DNA of 64,000 nt from an uncultured Phycisphaerales bacterium (lineage in GTDB: Bacteria > Planctomycetota > Phycisphaerae > Sedimentisphaerales > Anaerobacaceae). A program made the translations under genes and the position numbers. The stretch covers positions 1 to 64,000 of the forward strand of contig CAIODZ010000010.1 of the NCBI GenBank assembly GCA_903857265.1. Direction: 5' to 3'. The notes beneath the pieces are model-generated. The model worked only from the letters and a program-made list of their open reading frames with translations, searched no databases and had not been told where the DNA came from. Shown in pieces: positions 42,895 through 51,466 of this stretch (positions within the stretch are counted from its first letter, which is position 1; every line of letters begins with the position of its first letter).

Positions 42895-43371
42895 ATGTTT
42901 ATTGGCGAGCCTACAACACTTTGGCAAAACATAGGTCAAACTATCTGGTACTTGCAGACTCTTGAGTTTGCTCTTGGCCATTATCTTGTTCTGACTCAAG
43001 TTGTACCTGGAGACAAAGACGAGGCATATAAACAATTAGACAAGTCATTCAAAGTTACTCTTGGGCGGCTAGTATCTAAGCTGAAAGAGAGCATCCATGT
43101 TCATCCTGAAATTGAGGGCAAGCTAGAGCATCTCACGAACGAAAGAAACTGGCTCGTGCATAAAATCTACCGCCTGCACCATACCGACATTCATGATATT
43201 CAGCGTTTCGCCAAATTGTTGGATCGAATAAATGCTCTTGGCAATGAGGCTTTAAACCTTGCTAAAGAATTTAGCATCCTCTGTGAGCAATGGTGCCTCG
43301 CAAATGGAGTAAAAGAAAAAGATATTGATGCAGAATTTAACCGGCGCCTGCAGAAAGGATGGAATACTTGA
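42895..43371 (+). CDS. Small helical protein with HEPN-like Rx4H motif
   Basis: The 158-residue protein is predicted all-helical. It opens TLWQNIGQTIWYLQTLEFALGHYL and has a central NERNWLVHKIYR, in which Arg84-Asn85 and His89 form the Rx4H pattern of HEPN ribonuclease domains; Asn after Arg is frequent there. HEPN proteins often act in toxin-antitoxin and abortive-infection systems. No partner nucleotidyltransferase or antitoxin is visible next to it, and the assignment rests on one motif and the helical make-up. Base composition is AT-rich relative to the main chromosome genes. No clear ribosome binding site is seen. Confidence 0.5.
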   Translation: MFIGEPTTLWQNIGQTIWYLQTLEFALGHYLVLTQVVPGDKDEAYKQLDKSFKVTLGRLVSKLKESIHVHPEIEGKLEHLTNERNWLVHKIYRLHHTDIHDIQRFAKLLDRINALGNEALNLAKEFSILCEQWCLANGVKEKDIDAEFNRRLQKGWNT

Positions 43372-43433
43372 CAGGTGGCTATAGTTAGACGCCGTTAACG
43401 TATCGTTCCTGAGTCGTGCCGTTCCGGTAAATT

Positions 43434-43961
43434 ATGAGCAATATTATTGATACCATGAAAGACTACGTCGCAGTCATTGCCGCAATAATTGCAGGTATAT
43501 CGGCAATGATCTCAGCAATTATTGCATGGAAGCTTAGTGCATTATCAACAGAGAAAGCCAGAGAATTTAGCCTCAAAAAAGAGAAATACGACGAGCTCAA
43601 AGATATATATACAAAGTCATTTTCTCTGTTTGAAAACGCAATTAGGCAAGTTCTTAATTTTGATGAATACACTCTTGCCCAAGAGTTCAGTGAGATAAAT
43701 GCAAAGATTAGGCTTCTTGCGCCAGAAAACATTGCTGAACAATATGAGTTGACATGTTCCATTTTGGAAAGTTGGTCTTCCTTGTATGTCAAAACGTCTC
43801 CCAAAAGAATAAAGATTGGTGATAGTAAGTGCGTTATATTGCAATCTCCTGATCCAACCAAAGAGTTCATAGAGCCTGCCAAAAAAGAATATGAACATCT
43901 GCAAAAGGAAATGAAGAATCTATTTGACTTAATGCGGGTTGATCTGCAAAAACGCACATAA
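43434..43961 (+). CDS. Membrane-anchored hypothetical protein of the accessory island
   Basis: The 175-residue protein has one N-terminal membrane helix (YVAVIAAIIAGISAMISAIIAW) followed by a long, charged helical region with heptad-like spacing (STEKAREFSLKKEKYDELKD, later EYEHLQKEMKNLFDLM). I recognise no family. It is strikingly AT-rich, unlike neighbouring housekeeping genes, which suggests recent acquisition. It lies 62 bases after the HEPN-like gene and may be co-transcribed. A membrane helix plus coiled coil next to a HEPN-like gene resembles effector/sensor pairs of defence loci; this is speculative. Confidence 0.5.
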   Translation: MSNIIDTMKDYVAVIAAIIAGISAMISAIIAWKLSALSTEKAREFSLKKEKYDELKDIYTKSFSLFENAIRQVLNFDEYTLAQEFSEINAKIRLLAPENIAEQYELTCSILESWSSLYVKTSPKRIKIGDSKCVILQSPDPTKEFIEPAKKEYEHLQKEMKNLFDLMRVDLQKRT

Positions 43962-44459
43962 CAATTTAATCCAGCCTATGCCAATGCCCAGTACCCTATT
44001 TTCAAGACCTAAAGGGCAAGATTTGTCCGCCGGGTTACCTGCCCTTCGACACAATTCTCGCATAAAAAACAGCGTTAAGGGTACATTAAAAACAGCGTTA
44101 ACGTTCGTGTTTCTCAACACTTACAAATTTTAACCTCAAAAATTTTACGTTTTTTTGTGCTATTTTTTGGTCATTTTTTAGGCCATTTTTGACGTGTTTT
44201 TTTGCGGTCATTTTTGCCATAACTTCTTTGGTTATAACGGCTTAAATTCTGGATACGAACAGTCCTATAAAACACTTGTATCAAACGTTTGTATCAAACA
44301 GTTGTTATCCATTTTCGCGCAAGTCGAAAACCCTTAGATACGAAAAAAATAAAAAATTTTTACTCCTTACGCAATAAGGACTTATCGATTTTGACCCCAT
44401 CAGGAAATCCCTTAGTTTTCGTCAAAAGCGCGCAAGTTCGCGCCATAGGGTAGAGGACG

Positions 44460-44484
44460 CGCGAAGCGGTTGAGCCGCTTCGCG
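44460..44484. repeat. Perfect 10-bp hairpin
   Basis: CGCGAAGCGG, loop TTGAG, CCGCTTCGCG. It is not followed by a T-run. It lies in the same gap as the GCTTCGC-rich repeats. Confidence 0.6.
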
Positions 44485-44545
44485 AGAGATTAGAGAGTAG
44501 AGCAGATGAGCAGGTGAAAAAGAATTTGAAATTTAAAATTTAAGA

Positions 44546-44672
44546 TTTCCGAAGCGGGCTCGTCGCTTCGCTCCGTGTTTAGTGTTGAGTTTTGAGTTGG
44601 AGACCCGGCTTCGCCTAATCCGGCTACGTTAAGAACTATGCCGAGACGAAGGTGGCTACGCCGTGGCAAGCG
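44546..44672 (+). repeat. Composite dispersed repeat ahead of the HNH-AP2 gene
   Basis: Carries both blocks that flank lysS separately: AGATTTCCGAAGCGGGCTCG with TCGCTTCGCTCCGTGT, and CCCGGCTTCGCCTAA with GGCTACGCCGTGGCAAGC, plus a GTTGAGTTTTGAGTTGGAG phrase between them. It runs into the first codons of the longest frame of the HNH gene. Confidence 0.7.
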
Positions 44673-44675
44673 ATT

Positions 44676-45260
44676 ATGAAGATTAGCAAAGCAAAGGAAT
44701 TAAACTGGGTGGGACGGATATTACACGCGGTATATCTGGTCTATTACCGCTGGCGATACGGGCACGAGATTCGGCTGATACCGCTGACGAGATACAAGTT
44801 CGCGATTGTTGACGCGGAGGATTACGAGCGGCTGAAAAATTACCACTGGAGCACCAGATACAGCTGTCGAACGTGGTACGCGGTGCGATGCGCACGGGTG
44901 AGCGACCAGACAAAGAAAAAACTGGTATGGATGCACAACGCAATAATGGGGAATCCGAAGGGAAAGATGATTGACCATTTCAATCATAACGGATTAGACA
45001 ACAGAAGGGAGAATCTTCGGGCGGCGACGAGAGGGCAGAATACGGTCAATTGCAGGAAACGCAAAGGATGCACGTCGAGATTCAAAGGGGTGTGCTTTCA
45101 TAAAAATTCGCGCAGATATAAGCCGTGGGACAGCTATATCAACGTCAACGGGCGACGAATAAGTTTAGGGTGCTTTGCGACGGAGGTCGAGGCGGCGAGA
45201 GTTTACGACGCAGCAGCGAGGAAGTATCACGGAGAATTCGCGACGCTGAACTTCCCGTAA
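44676..45260 (+). CDS. HNH endonuclease-like protein with AP2 domain
   Basis: From the ATG at 44676 the protein is 194 residues. A central HNH_3-type nuclease motif reads WMHNAIMG and MIDHFNHNGLDNRRENLR, with the DH...N...DNRxNLR spacing complete. The C-terminal AP2-type DNA-binding domain reads SRFKGVCFHKNS and GCFATEVEAARVYDAAARKY. This architecture is that of free-standing homing-endonuclease-like genes. All visible key residues are intact. An ATG at 44652 adds eight residues encoded by a dispersed repeat, so the later start is preferred. The element lies beside composite repeats and closes the accessory island. Confidence 0.85.
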   Translation: MKISKAKELNWVGRILHAVYLVYYRWRYGHEIRLIPLTRYKFAIVDAEDYERLKNYHWSTRYSCRTWYAVRCARVSDQTKKKLVWMHNAIMGNPKGKMIDHFNHNGLDNRRENLRAATRGQNTVNCRKRKGCTSRFKGVCFHKNSRRYKPWDSYINVNGRRISLGCFATEVEAARVYDAAARKYHGEFATLNFP

Positions 45261-45304
45261 ACACCCAATAATACTCGTATTACCTGATACTACTTGCCAT
45301 CACA

Positions 45305-48300
45305 TTATTTGCCGGCCAGCCAGTTATCGCACAGGATATCTAAATCTTTAATATCGACGATGCCGTCGCCTTGGGGCGGCGGGGCAATATCCACTAAAGG
45401 ATTATTTTGCAGCCAGGAATCAGCGAGGATAGCAAAATCGATAAAGTCCACTTCGCAGTCGCCATCGAAATCGCCTGCATAGGCGTAAGAAAACTCATAA
45501 GCGCCCATATCCACAACACTATTGCCGTCACAATTGCCGTCGGCGAACCTGGGCCGGAGGTCAAGGTCTAACGGCGTTTTTTCTATAGTGTTACCATCGC
45601 CATCGAGGTCTGCGATATCAGCCGGGACGCCGGCGTTAGTGCCTTTGTCGATACATGGCGAATTCGACAACAGGCGCAGATTGTCGTCGAGCGTGCCGAT
45701 AACTTTGTCCGAGCCATTAGCATCCACAAATCGCGGGTCAGCGTTGATGTTGCCGAGGCCTGCTCCGCTCCAGCCGCCCTGCACATCAGAGTAATTAACG
45801 GTTGCCGCGCTGCCTGAGATATCCCATATCTCCGGAGGGGTGTCACCCCAGAAGATACAATTGGTGACCGTCGGGGCGGCATTATTGTAGTCATCTATGC
45901 CACCGATGCCACCGCTTGCAAAATTACCTCTGAAGGTGCAATTGGTTATCGTCGGACAACTAACGTGTATGTTGGCTACAGCCCCGCCATACTGTGCCGA
46001 GTTATTGACGAATAAGCAGTTTATAACCGCCGGATTGCAGTCCTGAATGTTATATAAGCCGCCGCCGCTATTTCCGGCGCCACTGCCTTTGTTCGAGATG
46101 AAACTGCAGTTGACTATTGTCGGGCTGCTTATGTAATTCACTATTCCGCCGCCGCCGGATGTTCCCGCGTTTCTGAAGAAGGTGCAGTTGCTTACCTGCA
46201 AATTGCTGTAGTTGTTGAACATTGCACCGCCGCCGCCTGAGGAGTTTTCGGCAAACGTGCAGTTGTTAACTATGCAATTCGTGTCATAGTCATTCAACAT
46301 CCCGCCGCCATTACCGTTGGGCCAGGCACCGGAATTTGCGTTTCCGGCTTTTATGGTAAAGCCGTCGAGAATAGCCGTTCTATCGGTACTGCCGCCCTTT
46401 ACGACGTGATAACTATTTTCCGCTCGTGTCGGCTCAGTAAGTAAATTGCAGGGGTCGGCAACATAGGCATCATTGCCTGCGAGGTCGCCGCTGAGAATTG
46501 TCTCGTAGAGTTTGATATCCCGTGCGTCGGGGTTAGGCGCTCCAAAGCCGGCGAAACCGCCGTAAATGGCCACACCATTTTTAAGGACAAAGCCTGCGTT
46601 TCTATCGCCTGCAGTGTTGCCTCCGCCCCGGTCAGGTTTATATGTCCCATCGGCAACCAAAATCAAACGAGCATTGGAGTCGGCCAAGGCGTCCTGAAGG
46701 CAATGGTAAGCATCGGTCCAGCTCGAACCGTCATTATTGCCCGGTGCGTTTGCGTCAACATAGTAGGGAAATACCGTGTTAGAGGTGTAAATGCCGAATG
46801 CCAAATCAATTAAGTGATTATAGTCGGGATGCCCCGACGGATATCGCAGCTCATTCCACTGATTCCACTGCGGGTTGAACCAAACGCCGGCATCGTTCCA
46901 GTGCTGGGAGGATGTTTCCCAGCCGAACTGGGCATTCGGGAAATTGGGGTCCATCGGGTCGAGCTCGACGTAAGCATTGAGCCAGTAAACAATCGGATTA
47001 GAGGAATTCCCCTGCTGGATGAATGCGCCGTAGGGGATATTGATATCATACTGCCATATCTGATGTTCACCGGGGTAAGATACCACCATCATTGTGTACG
47101 GGTCCCACCACGACTCGGTGATATTGGAATTATAGAGCGTTTCGTTGAAATCAGCCGCGTAGAAATCCTTAGACCAGAGCAAGATGTTCGGCTCACTGTT
47201 ACCGCCGTTTTCGGCTGGTTTGTCGTTGTGCATGTCCAGATGAATCTTATTGATTCGGCATTTAACATCATTGTGCCAGGAACCCCAAAGCCTGACTTTG
47301 TGAATCGGTCCGGTTGTGGTACATTGGAAATCATCCGCAAGGACTCGATTGATGCCGTCGCTTCGGTCGCAGCGGATATTCATACCCGTGCTTTCGCCCT
47401 CATATTGGGTTGTATCGGGCTGCTGCTCCCACTTGACGCCACCCGGAGGCAGGGCCAGCGACAGCGACGGGTCGCCGTAGAGATTAAAACCAATCATATT
47501 CATCCAGGACATGCCGTCATTCCAGCCGGTGCCGAAATTGGCGCGGCAATAGACAAGGGCCGCTCCGATATCCTCTGCGGAGTTTGCCATCCGGTCGAAA
47601 CAGTAATATCCGTAAGAGGCATTATCGCCGTAGGTGCTTCCAATGCCTGCGTCCCACGAACCAATTGAATACCACGTGGTTCTGGTGCCGCTGATGGTTC
47701 CGATGGCACCTTGCTTGAGAAGGGAATAGCCGAGGTTATCGACGCGTTCCGGCCAGCCGTTATCGCAGGAAATCTGGACAACAAAAGACGGATAGTTATC
47801 ATCAAGTGACGCACAATCAAATTGTGAGATAAAAGTAGTAAAGGTTGTTTCCGCTGGGTGAATGCCCACAGCGACGGTGGAGCATACGCCGGGGAAGAAA
47901 GTATCGGTTGTCCATGTGAAACGAGATGCGCTGGATTGGTCTCCATGTGCCCACCAGGTAACAAACCCGTATTTGTTTTTCCACTCGTTGATGACGTTTG
48001 CGTTATTGAGGGCAGCGTTACAGGCAGTAAGGGGATATGCCGAACCATCGCCGTGAACTCCCTGTTTTTCGTAGAGTGTGTAGGGGCTGAATGAAATAAC
48101 AGAAGCGTGCGATTTTATGGCCTCTCCCCAGTTGTCTCCAAATGTGCGGTCGCCGGTGGTTAAGAATGGCAAGTCCACGACACCGTCGCCGGTTGTGTCT
48201 TCAGGGCTGAAATTCGATATGGCTGCCGGAATCAGGACCTTGCTTCGCCAGCCGAGGTTACCGGGGGCATTGCCATAGTTAATGCTCTTCTGCAAAATGG

Positions 48301-49642
48301 CATCGAGATCCACGCAGTTTATGTTGTACACAGGAATTCTGCCTACCTTCACTTCGCAATATTTGTCGGCTCCGCCAGGACCATAGTCGTTATGGAATTC
48401 GCCATAAAATCCGTTTGCGTCGAGGTCCCAATTGCCGCTGAGCTCGGCAAAATACATATCAGTAGGGCAGCTGATATCTTCTGCTAAGCCGCCCTGGCTT
48501 CTTCTCGGCCAGCACATCTTCATCGGTACAGACAGGTTAGTAAAATTGACTGGGCTCGGGTCACCAATCAGCAGGACATATTCGATACCGTAAGCAATGT
48601 CATGGGCCTGCAGCCAGCCGCGGATATTATTGGCCCGCTCGTCGCAGGTAGCTCCCTGAATGTAACGTGAATCACCCGCTGCGGGCGCCTCCGTGACGGT
48701 ATTAACAGTGAAGCCGGCGGCCTGTTTGGCAGCAATAAAACTTGCCAATTTGGTACTGTTAGAAACAATCGTGTTGGTAGTAATAATCACATAGTCCGCC
48801 GATACATTCGAAGGCGCAGGACCTCCGCTTTGATAATCAGCCGACACCGCTTCTCCCTGGGAGGCCGAACCTCCGCTCTGAGCGGCAGGAGCTGCCGTTT
48901 GGCCGTAAAAGGTTTCTATATCCTGCGGGTTAGCGATTTTTGGACGCAGTTGACCTGCGAACTTTTCTGTTTTTGGTATCCGCGGCAAAACAGCCGAATC
49001 CAGCCCGACTGCACGACCAGCCGCCAGTTTTTGAACGGCAAGTGCGGCCTGGGCGTTTCTAAGGACGCGTACCTTTTTTTGCACAGGGTTATAAACAGCC
49101 AGCCATACCCGCAATTCAACAATCTTGAACTGCCGAAATTTTCCAACAGATACAATCTGCACAGGAACACTGGGAAAATACGCGTCGCTGCCATAAATTG
49201 AGATATCTCGTCCATTGATGATACGGGACGGGTCTTTGCCACCCCAGCTCACTACGGCCCTTTCGCCACTCGAAGCCGCTGCGGGTTTTACTGGAGCGAT
49301 TTCGTATTCACCTGACAGGTCCTCCCAGCTTTCGGAAACCAGGCCGGCACTTAGTTTCTCCAAATCCGCATTAGGCGGCACTACAAGAGTTATCGATTTG
49401 TAAGGCAGTAAGGGATCGCCGGGATTGCCGCCCTGAGGGAATTCTCCTATGTTTATTACTGCCTGATTGCCGGTAACCTGCTGAATTTTGGCGGGTTTTA
49501 TCTCTGTTATGGGTACAGAAATACTGACTGTATTACCCGTGCCGGCCCGGCTGCTGCCGCACAAAACCAGAAATGCGGCCAATAGAGACAATATAACCGC
49601 CATTTTGGTAAATAATTTGATCCCCCATTCAGAAATTCTCAT
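45305..49642 (-). CDS. Giant secreted C25 (gingipain-type) peptidase with beta-helix and dockerin-like module
   Basis: The 1445-residue protein has a signal peptide (AVILSLLAAFLVLCGSSRAG), a gingipain-like propeptide region, a C25 catalytic domain (about residues 285-720), a middle beta-rich region, a right-handed beta-helix of Asn/Cys/Gly-rich turns (about 1000-1330: NGNGGGMLNDYDTNCIVNNC and similar) and a C-terminal dockerin-like module (DFDGDCEVDFIDFAILADSW, then GDGIVDIKDLDILCDNWLAG). The catalytic His is expected at His566 (WWAHGD) and Cys at Cys626 (QISCDNGW). It would be a calcium-dependent extracellular cysteine protease. The substrate is unknown. No cohesin is in the window, so the module may anchor or sort the protein in another way. 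Confidence 0.85.
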   Translation of the reverse strand: MRISEWGIKLFTKMAVILSLLAAFLVLCGSSRAGTGNTVSISVPITEIKPAKIQQVTGNQAVINIGEFPQGGNPGDPLLPYKSITLVVPPNADLEKLSAGLVSESWEDLSGEYEIAPVKPAAASSGERAVVSWGGKDPSRIINGRDISIYGSDAYFPSVPVQIVSVGKFRQFKIVELRVWLAVYNPVQKKVRVLRNAQAALAVQKLAAGRAVGLDSAVLPRIPKTEKFAGQLRPKIANPQDIETFYGQTAAPAAQSGGSASQGEAVSADYQSGGPAPSNVSADYVIITTNTIVSNSTKLASFIAAKQAAGFTVNTVTEAPAAGDSRYIQGATCDERANNIRGWLQAHDIAYGIEYVLLIGDPSPVNFTNLSVPMKMCWPRRSQGGLAEDISCPTDMYFAELSGNWDLDANGFYGEFHNDYGPGGADKYCEVKVGRIPVYNINCVDLDAILQKSINYGNAPGNLGWRSKVLIPAAISNFSPEDTTGDGVVDLPFLTTGDRTFGDNWGEAIKSHASVISFSPYTLYEKQGVHGDGSAYPLTACNAALNNANVINEWKNKYGFVTWWAHGDQSSASRFTWTTDTFFPGVCSTVAVGIHPAETTFTTFISQFDCASLDDNYPSFVVQISCDNGWPERVDNLGYSLLKQGAIGTISGTRTTWYSIGSWDAGIGSTYGDNASYGYYCFDRMANSAEDIGAALVYCRANFGTGWNDGMSWMNMIGFNLYGDPSLSLALPPGGVKWEQQPDTTQYEGESTGMNIRCDRSDGINRVLADDFQCTTTGPIHKVRLWGSWHNDVKCRINKIHLDMHNDKPAENGGNSEPNILLWSKDFYAADFNETLYNSNITESWWDPYTMMVVSYPGEHQIWQYDINIPYGAFIQQGNSSNPIVYWLNAYVELDPMDPNFPNAQFGWETSSQHWNDAGVWFNPQWNQWNELRYPSGHPDYNHLIDLAFGIYTSNTVFPYYVDANAPGNNDGSSWTDAYHCLQDALADSNARLILVADGTYKPDRGGGNTAGDRNAGFVLKNGVAIYGGFAGFGAPNPDARDIKLYETILSGDLAGNDAYVADPCNLLTEPTRAENSYHVVKGGSTDRTAILDGFTIKAGNANSGAWPNGNGGGMLNDYDTNCIVNNCTFAENSSGGGGAMFNNYSNLQVSNCTFFRNAGTSGGGGIVNYISSPTIVNCSFISNKGSGAGNSGGGLYNIQDCNPAVINCLFVNNSAQYGGAVANIHVSCPTITNCTFRGNFASGGIGGIDDYNNAAPTVTNCIFWGDTPPEIWDISGSAATVNYSDVQGGWSGAGLGNINADPRFVDANGSDKVIGTLDDNLRLLSNSPCIDKGTNAGVPADIADLDGDGNTIEKTPLDLDLRPRFADGNCDGNSVVDMGAYEFSYAYAGDFDGDCEVDFIDFAILADSWLQNNPLVDIAPPPQGDGIVDIKDLDILCDNWLAGK

Positions 49643-50041
49643 AATTCAGTTCCTCCTAATCCAACTTTACAGACATTCTCCTTGGTATTTAAATATCACT
49701 GATATTCGAAAAAACACGCGTTTTAAAATTTAATAAAGAACCGTGCTTTTCTCGGAGAAGATAAAAGTGCGGAAGCGTAATAATTAATTCATCAACCGAT
49801 ATGACCCATCTATACTATTCCTCCACATTTTTTCAATGCCTCATATCCCTATAACACAGTAGGATATCAAAGTCAAGAGCTTTTGGTAAAAAATAAGCGA
49901 TTGTCATGACATTTATCATTGACGTTTCGTAACAACTTTACAAACAAAGAGTTACGTTAATATGTTGGGCGTCAGCAGAACATCATCTAAAAACACCATT
50001 TCCAAGAGCAGAATAGGCAGAAGAGGCCTGCCAAATCATGG
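49643..50041. other. Gap with long leader of the C25 protease gene
   Basis: The 399 bases hold a promoter at 49848-49876 (minus strand) and a leader of about 200 bases ahead of the protease gene, with a five-codon open frame (MGHIG) near its start. No riboswitch motif or other gene is seen. Confidence 0.5.
49848..49876 (-). promoter_or_regulatory. Promoter of the C25 protease gene
   Basis: On the minus strand TTGACT (49871-49876), a 17-base spacer, TATAGG (49848-49853). Predicted start near 49841. Confidence 0.6.
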
Positions 50042-51430
50042 CTAATGACCCTGTAGCCAGTCCTGAACAAAGAGAGCAAAGTCCGCGAGATTAACTGTAC
50101 CATCCCCGGTGGGCAAGGGAGCGATATCCACCAAAGGATTATTTTGGCGCCAGGAATTAGCGAGGACAGCAAAATCGAGGAAATCAACATCGCTGTCTGC
50201 GTCAAGGTCGCCGAGGAAATTATCGAAAAGGTATGCTGCGCCGGTGGATTTGTCGTTGTTAAAGTTGTTAGGTGCACCAATTATGATATGGCGACCTGAT
50301 AATGCGAGCGAGGAGCCGAACCTGTCGTTTGTATTGGCGTCGCCTGCCGCGAGCCGGTCGCTTTGAATCCAGTTTGTGTCCGTACAGACAAACTCGAAAA
50401 CCGACCCGGTCATATTGCTATTAACGAAATCGTAAGGACAACCCACAAGTATTGTGTCATTTTTTATGGCGACCGCGAAGCCGAAGTCGTCGCCGCCGCA
50501 GGGGTCATTGGCGTCAAACAGTTTTTGCCGCTCGACCCAGTTAGCGCCAGTTCGAGAAAAGACATAAGCAGCACCGGCGCTTGAAACGACATTGGTATCA
50601 CCCTCATACGCACCAATGACAGCCCAGTTTTCGTCGAGAGCAACGGAAAATCCGAAGTGATGAGACAGGCCGCCGTCGGATGCCCGCAGGATATTTTGTT
50701 CGAGCCACGTTGTGTCCTGTCGCTGATAAAGATAGGCAGAACCGATATCGGCGAGATCGGAATAGTCATCATTGGGCGCACCGATAATAATGATGTTGTT
50801 GTCGATTGCAACGCTGTAGCCGAAATGATCCCCTAACAGGGCATCCGATGCGGTAATCTTTTGCTGGAAAACCCAGTTTGAGCCGGCGAGGACAAAAACC
50901 GAGGCGCTGCCGGCATAGCTGTTGTCGCCGTAAGCACCTATGACGATGGTATTATTATCGATTGCGACGGAGCAGCCGGATTTGTCGTCGGCGGCAGCGT
51001 CGGGTGCGACAAGTTTTTGCTGCTGTGTCCAGACGCCACCCAAACGAGAGAAGACATAAGCGGAACCTTTGTTGTCGTCATAATAACTGCCCACAACAAT
51101 AGTATTTCCTTCGAGAGCGACCGACCGGCCGAATTTATCGCCGGCCGAACCGTCGGAAGGGACGAGCTTTTGTTTTTCAATCCACTGCGAGCCGGAAAGT
51201 TCATAAACATAAGCGGCACCGCAGTCACTGCCATTTGAGTCATTCTGATATGCCCCGGCCACCGCGGTATTGCCGTCGATAGCAACCGAAACGCCGAAAT
51301 TGTCACCGGCGTTGGCATCGGAAGGGAAAAATTTGGCCTTTTCGAGATGAGCGAGAGCTGAGCAGCTAAATACAATCTGAAGTAAAAACGCTGACACTAT
51401 GAGATACCTGGTTTTGGGTGTGGTAATCAT
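50042..51430 (-). CDS. Secreted FG-GAP seven-bladed propeller with dockerin-like module
   Basis: The 462-residue protein has a signal peptide (LIVSAFLLQIVFSCSALAHL) and seven repeats of about 50 residues built on [DG]xxFGxSVAIxxNxxxxGAPxD...GAAYVF, as in FG-GAP/integrin-alpha propellers; seven repeats make one closed propeller. The Asp-rich loops probably bind calcium. The C-terminal module DLDADSDVDFLDFAVLANSW ... GDGTVNLADFALFVQDWLQ is nearly the same as in the C25 protease, also at the DNA level. AAGGGG precedes the ATG. It lies 36 bases after addA on the same strand. The ligand is unknown. Confidence 0.85.
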   Translation of the reverse strand: MITTPKTRYLIVSAFLLQIVFSCSALAHLEKAKFFPSDANAGDNFGVSVAIDGNTAVAGAYQNDSNGSDCGAAYVYELSGSQWIEKQKLVPSDGSAGDKFGRSVALEGNTIVVGSYYDDNKGSAYVFSRLGGVWTQQQKLVAPDAAADDKSGCSVAIDNNTIVIGAYGDNSYAGSASVFVLAGSNWVFQQKITASDALLGDHFGYSVAIDNNIIIIGAPNDDYSDLADIGSAYLYQRQDTTWLEQNILRASDGGLSHHFGFSVALDENWAVIGAYEGDTNVVSSAGAAYVFSRTGANWVERQKLFDANDPCGGDDFGFAVAIKNDTILVGCPYDFVNSNMTGSVFEFVCTDTNWIQSDRLAAGDANTNDRFGSSLALSGRHIIIGAPNNFNNDKSTGAAYLFDNFLGDLDADSDVDFLDFAVLANSWRQNNPLVDIAPLPTGDGTVNLADFALFVQDWLQGH

Positions 51431-51466
51431 TTTTTTCCCCTTATTAAATAATATTTTTCTACATAT

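Larger units (their letters stand above)
43962..44675. other. AT-rich noncoding gap in the accessory island
   Basis: No gene is supported. It holds two copies of AAAAACAGCGTTAA with a period of 23 (44065-44078, 44088-44101), a T-rich stretch with repeated GGTCATTTTT (about 44150-44220), repeated GTATCAAAC near 44278-44300, a hairpin at 44460-44484 and a composite repeat at 44546-44672. Confidence 0.65.

Noticed and set aside
44460-44484. Intrinsic terminator
   Set aside because: The hairpin is perfect but lacks a T-run on either side and resembles the repeat DNA around it.
41788-45260. Prophage
   Set aside because: Apart from the Bro-N gene there is no integrase, capsid, tail, lysis or replication gene and no visible attachment repeat pair.
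44546-45260. Insertion sequence or group I intron carrying the HNH-AP2 gene
   Set aside because: No terminal inverted repeats, target duplication or intron core was seen, and the gene does not interrupt another gene.
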